A stretch of 64,000 nucleotides of DNA from the NCBI GenBank assembly GCA_030248065.1, contig JASAMV010008866.1, forward strand, positions 1-64,000, read 5' to 3'. A program made the translations under genes and the position numbers. Position 1 is the first letter of the stretch, and each line of letters starts with the position of its first letter. This document shows positions 1 through 10,300 of this stretch, in pieces. This DNA comes from Rhynchonema sp. JSB1_4. Lineage: Eukaryota > Nematoda > Chromadorea > Monhysterida > Xyalidae. The notes below the pieces were generated by a model. It was not told the origin of the DNA, searched no databases, and saw only the letters and a list, made by a program, of their open reading frames with translations.

Positions 1-1114
1 GGAGCTGATATGGGGAAAAATTTTCTTGGCCGTGAGTGTTTTGGACCAAGCCCACTTACGGTGCCAAATCTCATTGAGATTGGTTTCGGTCGCATATATA
101 TGGCGGAGACCCTTTAAGCTGATCGACTTTAGTGGCACCAGTGCATCTCTTAAAATATGCTTAATGCAAAGAATCACGTTACCAAGGCGTGCATTTTTTC
201 GAAAGTAATTACTCCAGCGCAATTTTCAAAACGAACAAAAAAGGACAACCCAAATCGAAACCACAAACTCACAACTGAGCTGGACACGGCCTGTAACTGA
301 CAAGGGTCGCCGAACAAGTACAATTTGTTGGTGTTCATGTGCAAAGGCACCAGGGTCTCTAGTTCCGTCGACTGGCATGCTTCGTCCACTACAATGCACG
401 GAATTGGGGTCTGAAAATGAAAACATGTTTGATGTATCCTTGTCATTGTGATCGGTTTCATATCAAGAGTCAGAGCGGAATAGCCTATCATTTGATCAAT
501 AGCAACAACTGACGATAATTTATTAGTTGTCACCATTGGTGGGATCATAACTGCTTTTTTTAACCACAGGTGTGAACCTCATTGTTTCCCGTCAGCCACT
601 GAAGATGGACACTTGAGGTGAAGCATGTTATAAAAGCCATATTACCATGCCTCATTGCATAATTCGACCGATTAAACAAGCTAGAGACTGATTAAAAACA
701 CCGTTATTGAAAATGCGTTTAGTGCACGCGCAGGTACATTACAGAAACTTATGAATTAAGTGAAAGAATAGAGCAGGCCTGGCTGAGCCATCATGCGTTG
801 ACGCGACTACTATCATGACAGGGTCATTTCTCATAGAGCATCTACTGAAGGTCGCTGGTGGTATAATCATGTAAGGCGCATGAACTGACAAGACAAATAG
901 TTTCACGCCTCACACAATATCCGAAGGAGTACTGTTCTAAATCAATCATGAAACGACTTGGTTCCATCAGCAAAAAACCAACAAGAAAATAACACCCTTA
1001 AAGGGGCTCCGCCATATATACGCGACCGAAACCAATCTCAATGAAACTTGGCCCCGTAAGTGGGCTTGGTCCAAAACACTCACGGCCACGAAAATTTTTC
1101 CCCATATCAGCTCC
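1..1114. mobile_element. DNA-transposon-like element with ~115-bp terminal inverted repeats
   Basis: Bases 1-117 and 1003-1114 are near-identical inverted repeats: the reverse complement of the right arm reads the same as the left arm with a handful of mismatches and begins with the same GGAGCTGATATGGGG end. The interior has no transposase reading frame that I recognise; instead it holds a helicase-like exon on the minus strand (273-410). The left end coincides with the window edge, so the target-site duplication cannot be seen. This looks like a non-autonomous TIR element. It lies upstream of the first visible lst-2 exon, probably in one of that gene's introns. Confidence 0.7.
273..410 (-). 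pseudogene. Stranded exon of an SF1 helicase (senataxin/UPF1-like)
   Basis: Read on the minus strand, this block has a clean TTTTCAG acceptor just before base 410 and a GTGAGT donor just after base 273. It encodes a superfamily 1 helicase core: VDEACQSTELETL (Walker B, DEAxQSxExETL) followed by NKLYLFGDPCQLQAV (GDPxQLxAV, motif III). This order and spacing are those of the senataxin/UPF1/ZNFX1 group of RNA/DNA helicases. No neighbouring helicase exons (Walker A, motifs IV-VI) were recognised in the window. It sits inside the inverted-repeat element at 1-1114 and runs against lst-2, so I infer a captured fragment; a partial host gene reaching beyond the left edge is the alternative. Confidence 0.6.
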
Positions 1115-1341
1115 CTGCCTGAGCCAGGAGGGCTGAAAGGCAAAAAATTTTGACCCTACCTCAGCGCCTTGAAATTAAAATATCGATCTGTTTCGCATAT
1201 TCTTTGTGTGCAGCTTGTTCACAAATCTTTCATGGACGCTATGGGTCTAATTTAGAACCATATTCACTTTTTTGGCACTACCACAGCTCGCGCTATTTTG
1301 CCAAAACCACGTAAATTTTTCGGAAAAAATTTTCCGTTGTA

Positions 1342-2400
1342 TTTTCCGGTCACATAGAAAGCACACAGAGCTTTTATATAAAGTAGGCAAGAAAGCCCGT
1401 ATATCATGCTATTCAGGCGATCAATGACTAATTTTCCACCGCTGGTAAGTTTCGACAAAAGCTCGCCCAACTGTGGTGAACCTCAACTTTTTTGCCATTT
1501 TCTGTGGATCCCAAGCACACTTCTATCTCATATTTTCCTATTTTAGTAACAATGTACCGAGGTGATATATGGCACGCTAGATAGCAATAGCTAGATGTTG
1601 TTAATTATGTGCAAATCTAGGTTGGTCCAGCTGCATCCTTGGAGGTACGAGCAATAAATGAATTTTACACAAAATTCATAATTTTCGCAAATTTTCATTT
1701 CCGTCATATTTTTAGCCTATCTACAGTTGGGTAGGAATTGTGGCTGTTGCTGTCCGATGATGCCCCAACGTTGTTGTTGTTTATCGATTAAAATCCAAAA
1801 TTCTAGTTCTGACGTATCCTGACAAAAAATCGTGTTAATTGAGGTCCATGCGTTGGACTTGGAACTACAACCGGGCTTACAACAGGACCAGCGTCTGCGG
1901 TGCCTTCACTTAACACGACTTTTCTCAGGATACGTTAGAACTAGAATTTTGGATTTTGATCGATGAACAACAACAACGTTGGGGCTTCATCGGACAGCAA
2001 AGGCCACAAATCCGTCACAAATGTAGGTAGGCTAAAAATGTGACGGAAGCTAAAATTATCTAAAATTATGAATTTTGTGTAAAATTCATTTATTGCTCGT
2101 ACCTCCAAGAATGCAGATGGTCCAACCAACCTTTTGCACAGAATTAACAACAATTATATTTTTACTATCTGGCGTGCCATATATCACCTCGGTACATTGT
2201 TATTAAAATAGGAAAATATGAGATAGAAGTGTGCTTGGGATCCACAGAAAATGGCAAAAAAGTTGAAGTTCACCACAGTTGAGCGAGCTTTTGTCGAAAC
2301 TTACCAGCGGTGGAAAATTAGTCATTGATCGCCTGAATAGCATGATATATGTGCTTTCTTGCCTACTTTATATAAAAGCTCTGTTCTTTCTACCGGAAAA
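1342..2400. repeat. Large foldback palindrome (~490-bp arms)
   Basis: The arms at about 1342-1838 and 1910-2400 are reverse complements of each other with scattered mismatches, separated by about 70 bases. Landmarks such as the TTTATATAAAG block, the GTACCGAGGTGATATATGGC block and the AACAACAACAACGTTGGGGC block appear in mirrored order. The two arms even carry mirror-image 60-70-residue open frames, which I take to be chance rather than genes. No transposase is seen. It lies in the same presumed lst-2 intron as the neighbouring TIR element. Confidence 0.85.
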
Positions 2401-2543
2401 AAAAAAGAAAATAAAAGAAACGGGCAAAAAGAGAAGACCCACGAAAGAAACACACACAAAAAAACAACAAACAACCAGGGGCGGAAACAAACCTTCTCCC
2501 CCCCCCTCCCAGCCGAGCGGACAAAAGAAAAAAACCTCGCCGA

Positions 2544-2607
2544 ACTTACGGTGCCAAGTCTCATTGAGATTGGTTTTGGTCGCATATATATGGCGGAGAC
2601 CCTTTAA
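2544..2607 (+). repeat. Third, truncated copy of the 1-117 terminal repeat
   Basis: These 64 bases match 54-117 almost perfectly, including CATATATATGGCGGAGACC, but the outer ~53 bases of the terminal repeat are missing and replaced by low-complexity A/C-rich sequence (2395-2540). The copy ends only about 50 bases before the acceptor of the first visible lst-2 exon. Confidence 0.8.
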
Positions 2608-2656
2608 CAAATTGAGAACAACATGATTCACGTCGTTCCCTCTTCAGTTACGTCAG

Positions 2657-5600
2657 TGCTATGGTGCCTGTAAAAACCGGCCGTGAATACGAAGCTCAGC
2701 TTGAGGTGGCTGTACTGTTCTCCGAAACTTTAATGAGGTTCGTTTTTACCGTTTTTTGCAAACAAACGATATTATGCAAGAAGTCAAACGCGCTTGACAT
2801 ACTTTAGGGCAGTAAAATTGAACCTGTTGACGCAAGAGCAAATTGATGACTGTGATCCAACAGTAATGGTGACCTTACCTCGACTTTCAATCGTCTGGTT
2901 GGTTTGAAGCTGTACAAAACATTTGAGATATTGATGCGATGCAAAAAGTCAGATGTTTGCAGCGGCCTACTTATTTATCCCGATGGCCCGCTGAATGTTG
3001 ATCGGGCAACCGACACTGTGCCTTTGATGTTTCGCACGTTTCACGCGTTGCTGAAAAAAATTCAGTGAGTAATTTGTAGGGATCGGAATTTGGGAGGTCT
3101 CACGCGCCCACGCCAGCTGCACACAGTTTTGAAAACCCACACCCACACTTTTGGTGAAGCAGCCCGCACCACACCTTTGGTTTTTTTTAAGAAAAGAAGC
3201 CTGCTTGATATTGAATGTCTTGACATTATATAACGAAGAAAATTGTTCAGTACGGATCCACCATGAGCTTCACTGAACCCTTAGAGCAAATATCTTTAAT
3301 AATTTGCGTTTTTATATTTGTTCTAGTCCAGGGCAATCTCTAAGCAGACGAAGGTTCATCAAGTTCTGTTGTGGTGCCACATCAAAACATGAACAAAATT
3401 TTGTTGTCACTGTGTGGATGTTGGTGTGGGTCACCCACGCAGAACAAAACCCTTGGTATTATTGGGTTGTGGTTTTTAACGAACATGGCGCATCGTGTGA
3501 CGGAAATTTGACAGAAACCGACTCGATTTGGTGCTCCAAGTTCCAACAGTCATGTACTTTTTTATGGACCATCGCCTGCGTCAATTTATCAATATTTTTC
3601 TCAGAGATCTGCTACGAATTCTCGATGCAAAAGAACTACTGGCCCTGGAACGAGCGCTTTGTTCATCCGAGGAGCCCAGCTCGCCACATATCAGCACGAT
3701 CGAGGCCAATGTTGCGACAATGTCCGAATTTCGGCAACAAAATCCGCAAAACGCCGAGTCTGCGACCGGACACTCCGAAACAATGTCTTCCAGCGAACAA
3801 GCGCGAAGGGCCAGCGAGAACATGCCCATCGGTACGACGACCGGCAATCGCACACCATCGCCCATTGGATCGCAGGTACGATAAATTGTGCAAATATGGA
3901 TTTTGTATTATCTGCTCAACTTTTCGAAATTGTTGGATAAACAAATATTACATAGGACGGAGACCCAGACGTGACGTTCGAGGCCGGTTTGCTGTCACCG
4001 CAAAATTCGGCAGCCGACTTGATGGAAAGAGGTGCTGTTGAGAGGTGCAGTGGTGCGAAAACGAGTAGATCGGATGCAGAAAAGGATGATGTGAAAAAAC
4101 AAAAGAAAACGTGGGTATTAGTGTGACGCGTTCGTTTTTCACAAATAAAAATCCGTAGCTTATTTCAGTGACCATACATCCAATCAACGCGCGCCACGTG
4201 ATCAAGCCGCCATTCGATCACGCTTTCGATCGAGTGAAGACTTGGTACATCGATTGTTCGTTTGCATCGCTGGTGTGGCTGACCAGTTGCAGGTTTGTCG
4301 AATGTGTTCTTTGGACGATTGCTTTTTTGATGAAGCTCTAAACAATTCCTTTGGAACTGCTAATTGGCATCTTTGTTAGATATTGGCCGTTCTGTCAGAC
4401 TGAATTGATGCATGTATCACAATCACATTACCGATCATTACTACGGCATATCACATACCTGTATCACCACAGCATATCAATCGGACAAATCTTGCGTTCG
4501 TTGATTTTTCGAATTTTTTCCGTATTGACACAATTGATATGAATATGATATTGGTCCGATGGTCCCACAGTGACCAAATGAGAATTTATCTAAAATAACC
4601 CTGATTTTGATGTTCACGCAAGCTATTTGTAGCTCTGACAAAACACTTTCACCTGACAATCAACCAGCACAGCAACCACGTTCCGTTTACTGTGTGCTTT
4701 GTGCCTTGCGCGTGTGTGTTATCGCGCAGCGCAACGTCACTTTCTGGCTTGTCAATTCAGGAAAACATTAAGTTCCCAAAGTTATCTGAGTGAACGGTGG
4801 ACATGCATTGACTGACGCTGATAGATGTAAAATCGAAGTCAAATGAAGTTAACGAATTCTGTGCCGATATCTGTCGCTCAGCCAGATGAGCAGTTTTACA
4901 GAATGCGAATTGAAATTGATTGTCCCACGTGCAGGTGAACTACCCGTCGGATCTACGTTCGATTCTCAAATTGGTGCTGCAATCGAATGAGGTGGTCGAA
5001 GTGTTTGAAGAGTCCGGCAAGCCATCGGCCAGTGCTGGCAATGAGGAGGAGTTGGGACTCGAGGCCAGGGAGACACCGCCGTCACCACAGTCACCTACTG
5101 TGCCCGTGCCTGTCGCTGCACATACACGTGCGTTCGGGTGGATTAGTGGTGTTCTTGTCGTCCGGCCGAGTTTTCCTTCGCGCCAAACGAAACTGCAACG
5201 AACGAACTGAAAATGCCAACTATGATTGTTTGCAGCCGGTGTGGTGCGTTGGGTGCCGGACGCCGAGTGCAGCGAGTGCACATCGTGCCAAGCCGTGTTC
5301 ACGTGGAAACGTCGACGGCATCATTGTCGCAATTGTGGACGCATATTCTGTGGTCGGTGCTCGTCGAATTCGACTGCCATACCCGAACTCGGTTGGTTGA
5401 TGCTTGAAACCAGGTGATCGTTGCTAGTTTACTCAGTTTGACGCCGTATGTGACTGTATTGCTTCTCACAAAAGCTTGTATGTTTCAAGCGCTATATATC
5501 CAGCTTTTGTCATCGTAAACAACCTGAGATAGTAATCGGCATTTGACTCATTTTGTTTGTGTCGCACAATCAGGATTCATTATTTCAAAATGGTCCGGGT

Positions 5601-6368
5601 GCAGTGGACCAAGGTACTACGGCGTTTAATGCAAATACAATAGCAGCTTTTGTGCAAATTGACGGATTTTCAAGAATCACAGTGTTGTAAAATGCACCGA
5701 AAACGGTTGCAAACTAAAACCACCATTTATAACCGAACCTACCCGACCAGGTCATGAGAGTCGTGTGCGTGTGTGTAACCAATGTTTCCTGTACCGTGTC
5801 AATCCATTCAACAACACGGACGCGCCCCCGCCCACACCCGGTCGACGCACATCCACACCTGATGATGACGTGGAGGATGACGACGGAGGAGGGCGTGAGG
5901 AGGACGGGTTGGGACAACAGGTGGCTGATGGATTGCAGGTCCGGTGCAGTGGACTGAAATTAACTGAGAGGAATTTTTGCTTGCGACCAGGGTCACAACA
6001 ATTGTAGTAAAGCAATGTAATGGTTACAAAAGTTTTCGAACCCGACATGTTTGACGTGACCGCCTACCAGCATCAAAAAACTATTGGGAAAATTGAGCCA
6101 CTTACATTCGGGTTCGACAATCACTGAACTGTGCTGCAGACCTAATTTGACAGTAAACGAGGACAACAATTGGCAGGTGGTTGACGATCAAGGTGCGATG
6201 AGCAGTGGTGTGCAACGGAGAGCGGTCAAGGACAGTGGCAACAGCACATCAACACAACAACAAAGCGACACGTCGACCACGAACAATGAGAACGAAAAAG
6301 ACAAAGCATCGGACAACAGACAGCGCATTCGAAACACAACCGTCAGCACGGCACAGGCCAGCAGTTGA
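2657..6368 (+). CDS. lst-2: LST-2 / ZFYVE28 homologue, FYVE-domain regulator of EGFR signalling (5' end missing)
   Basis: Ten exons can be chained with consistent phase: 2657-2737, 2808-2897, 2963-3064, 3605-3875, 3956-4110, 4169-4292, 4935-5127, 5236-5391, 5751-5938 and 6177-6368 (TGA). The product begins inside the conserved N-terminal domain ([18 protein letters not shown], then [10 protein letters not shown] and [12 protein letters not shown]). It continues through the conserved [18 protein letters not shown] / [16 protein letters not shown] block and ends with a FYVE zinc finger split over two exons: WVPD, the [10 protein letters not shown] basic motif, CGRC, and RVRVCNQC. All residues expected for phosphatidylinositol-3-phosphate binding are visible. 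A Ser/Thr/Gln-rich tail follows. In worms LST-2 dampens EGFR signalling; the human homologue controls EGFR turnover at endosomes. The ~160 N-terminal residues usual for the family must lie upstream of the window, so 1-2656 is intronic. Confidence 0.92.
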
Positions 6369-7343
6369 GTGAGTGATTGATGAGATTGTGATAAATACGG
6401 CTCCATGTTGATTGGGTGCTTGTGTGCCTGGTGCAACCACAAGTTTTGAGTTGTTTTTGATTTGTCTGTGTGGTACAGGCGAAATCCTGGAGTTTTCACC
6501 AAGACGGCAACCTGTGAATATTCCAGCAGGCGCACGCAAGCACCGACGTACGTATCAAGGTCATACGCTCCGAATCGGATGCTGTGTTATGCTGAACATT
6601 ATTCATTCATTGTTATATCGGCATCTATTTACTGTTGTTATTCAGCCTGCTAGCACACTCTGTATTGCCACGCTTTCCGAAATCAACGCACACGCACTTG
6701 ATGTTTCGACACTAGCCAGCCAGTCAACCCAATTTTTTCACATTCACTTAATGGACCGGACATCACCACCGCTTCTGCCTTTCTCGAGTCTTTTTTTGTT
6801 TCGAATAATTTTATTGAGTCATCGTATTTTTGGTGTTTCTACTTAACTTGTGTATTTGAACGATATCTTTGTTTGTCCTCTACACCGATTTGTGCCCTGA
6901 AATGTGATATGTATTTCCCAGATATACACAAGACTACCTATACGTCAGGCTTGTCTTATCCAGAGTTGAATTATAACGGTAGTTTTTATTGACCTTGTAT
7001 TATTTACAATAATTCACATTGTGCCTATATTTCCTCTCAGACTCAAAATTTTTCGTTTCATGTACGACTGCAAAGGTCAAAACAAGCGCACTGATTCTAT
7101 TTTGCAAGACCGTGAATATTGACAAATCGAGATAGGTACTTGCTTAGTTGTACATATTGGCCTTTATGATTTCAGCACTGATCGGTTAAAAAGTTAACTC
7201 CAAACTATTACTAATTGGGTTTCATGGACTACTATTACCGTCATATTGTCGCTGTTCTATCGCTCTCATAAAGCAATAAAAATGGTACCATTACATCACA
7301 CAATCGAATTGTTTGGATGAAATGCTGTGAATAAAACATTACA
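6369..7343. other. Intergenic / 3' UTR stretch without a recognised gene
   Basis: The sequence is AT-leaning with only short unconvincing reading frames. An AATAAA hexamer at 7275-7280 could terminate lst-2 transcripts, giving a long 3' UTR. One TGATGTTTCG near-copy of the scattered decamer lies at 6699-6708. The promoter and first exon(s) of the NSD gene may lie at the right edge. Confidence 0.5.
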
Positions 7344-10300
7344 AAGGTTATGTCGTACGCTTCGAGCACAAAGAGGTTCTCTCACCTCTGCTGTCGACCG
7401 AGAAGGTGGCGGCATACTTTGTGAGCGGCAAGACGATGCAAGATTTGGCTGATTCCGACTGTATTGCAGGCTGCGTCAGTTCGTAATGGTCGCTGAAGAG
7501 CCTGTGTTTGGATCGGAAGGGTTCGTTCCTGAATTTTTCAATTTGTGTGCTGCCATGGGGCGTAGATTGTTACATGATATTCTGGCTACTTGGTTTAAAG
7601 TTGCCGCCCTGGCTTTTTACCTGTACGAATGTTTTTTTCTGGCTGCTGGAATTACTAAATCAAATGTTCGCCATAGAAAACTTGTTTCCAGCCGGGTGAC
7701 CCGCCTTCGTGCTCGTACCAGCGGTGAAGCACCATCAATATCGGCCCCTCTCGATTCGCCGGCCGTGGTTATCGATCAATCACATGATGCCAACAATCTG
7801 ATCACTCCCACAAGGTCGAGGAAAAAGCGGCCTGCTCCTTCAAGGACTGGATCCAAGTGAGTTGTTTTATTTGCTTGTAAGTGTTTCCAGTGCCGGATCC
7901 AGATGTTGACCAAAAGCGGGGGCCAAATCCAAAAAGCCACTTTTACCATGCTTGAAGCGTCATTTTATGCAGTGCTTTTTTATCTGGTTGCAGATGGAAA
8001 ACGTTTTTTTTTTCAGAGTGCTGGAACAAAAACAAATTCAAAATGTAATTTGCAGAAGCGAGCCCCGCAGTTCAACGTGTCGTCGACGTGTGTCGTTGAG
8101 CAACAATGCCAGTCTACGAGCACAGAACGAAACGCCAGTCAGACACAAACGACAGAGCAAAATGTTCGAGTTTATGGAGCGCGCGAAATCAGCCGATGGC
8201 GGCAAGGTTGCGCATGTCATTTTGTTTTTTGATTATTCGAGATCGACAATGCTGTTCGAGACTTTGGGGCTGCTGACAGTCGAGGTCCTAACAAGTCATG
8301 TTGTGATGCGTCCGATGATTTCAATGTCTTGCTTTCAGCCCATCTCCCCCGACAAACCAATAACAAGTCCAATTGTGGCAGACAAAATCCCCAAACTCGA
8401 ACCGGACGAGAATGTGATGCCCAGGACTACGTCCACTAAAACACATAAGCCACAACTGCTACCAACATTGATAAAAATCGAGGTGGATGACTCTATCTCT
8501 TCATCGGCACCTGCCAGTCTGGAACGGGACTTGGATGATCCCGACGGTGACTGTGAATCCGTTCCCAACCACGACGAGAATAGTGCACCACCGTTGTTGA
8601 TCGGGCGCGAAACGACGCCTGAGTTGGTGTTCAATTGTGACGCGCATCGACCGTCGTCGGTTAGCACGGCAACAGACCCGGTGGAAATAACGAATGGAAA
8701 CAGCAATGCTCTAACGTGAGTGTGTGCTCATGGCATTGTATATGTTATTGTTCTCACCTTTGTTTCTTTATCAAATAAAACATGTCTCAGAACCGAACAA
8801 CCACCAGAAGTGACTATATCCGAACCGACAATCGAACCAACAGACCCGAAACCTCAACAACCGACACCCGAACCGATTGATGACAATCCGGACACTGCTG
8901 ATTGGCTGGCATCGGGCCAATTGGTCTGGGCTGGATTGGGGAAATACCCGTTTTGGCCGGGTATCATGAAGACTAAACAAGGATTGACCAAAGAGGATGG
9001 ATTTGCGCACTTGGGTATGTTGTCAGTTGGTTTGCTAGTTGAGTTGACCGTGAAGACAGATATTATTTCAACCATTTTGCGTTCAAGTCAAATGGCGGTT
9101 TTGGACATTTGATGCAAAATGGAACAGTTCTAAGTGTAATTTGCATTTAGTTTCAATTCCCCGCTTTTAAGTCCAAGTTGGGAAGTCCCAGGTTGCTCCT
9201 AACCGTGTCTAAAATAGAAGTAATAGGCAAGGGTTACTTCAAAGTTACCAAATTAGCATGAATTTTAGTAGAAATATAATAATTTTCCGTGCCCAGACTC
9301 GGACGAGCACCACGTAGTGATGTTCTTCGCCGACGGCCGACTATCCGAAGTGCACAGACAACATTTACGACCGTTCAAGGGATTGGAGGCGTGGATTGAA
9401 TTTTGTGAAATTGAGGTTGGGCTTTGTTTATCGATGGTCTGACTCAGAATCGTGATGTTTCACGCGAGAATGACCTCAGCGACGCCATGTACCAAGTAGT
9501 GTGCATGTTCTAAAAAATGCTTCAAACAACAATAAATTCCAAAAGTAATAAAAGGCATCGTTATGCATTATTGCTCCAGTGTCCGAAGCCAACGCATGAC
9601 ACTCCAAAGGCAACCAGGAAGAAGTTCGCACAACAATCAGAACGGTATTACGGCAAGAAATCCATGTGCAAATCAAGAAACGATGCTATCGAATTGGCTG
9701 AATCGGTGGGTTTGCCTGTTTTATGGACAATTTTGCTATTTTTTTCAAGAAAGATGAAAATATGCAGACTGGAAGTGTGTCTGCATGGTTGTGTGGTGTA
9801 AGCGCAACTTTGAGCCGCAGCCAGACCGCGTTCCCGTAGCTCAGTTGGCAGAGCAACTGGCTGTCCAGGCCTGGTGGCTGGGAGGTCGGAGATTCGAATC
9901 CTCTCTGGAGCAGACGTTTGGTGTGGCGGTTCAGAGTTCACAAAGTTCCAGGTGCTGCGTGATATTCCGTCATCACTGAGCGAACGACATAACAAACTGA
10001 TACGAATTGGCAGAAGTCTACAGATAGTCGCCGATCCGACTGCTTATTATGACGAACAACGACGAATTGCAGTGAGTGTGTGTGTGCAGTGATGTAGTTG
10101 GTCAGGTAGCTCGAGCTAGCTACCTAGCAAATGTTATAATTTTGGGGATAAGCAAGCAAACAGGCGGTTTGGGGGTATGGGAATTGGTTATACTTGCGGG
10201 CTGGAAAAAAACCGTTTTTTTGAAAAAAAAACGAAAAAACGTTTTTTCCGAGGCCCGGAAAAATACGTTTTTTTTCTTCAAGGGGCAACTTTTGGAAAAA

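Noticed and set aside
1264..2626. Mirror-image reading frames (GELLSKLTSGGKLVIDRLNS and SELLSKLTSGGKLVIDRLNS) as a duplicated gene
   Set aside because: They are the two arms of the foldback palindrome read outward, with no domain, splice or family support.
3304..4041. 245-residue open frame as a separate gene
   Set aside because: It is out of frame with the lst-2 exons 3605-3875 and 3956-4110, which carry the conserved protein; it is a shadow frame plus intron.
9830..9912. Functional tRNA gene
   Set aside because: The anticodon stem-loop cannot form normally despite good A and B boxes.
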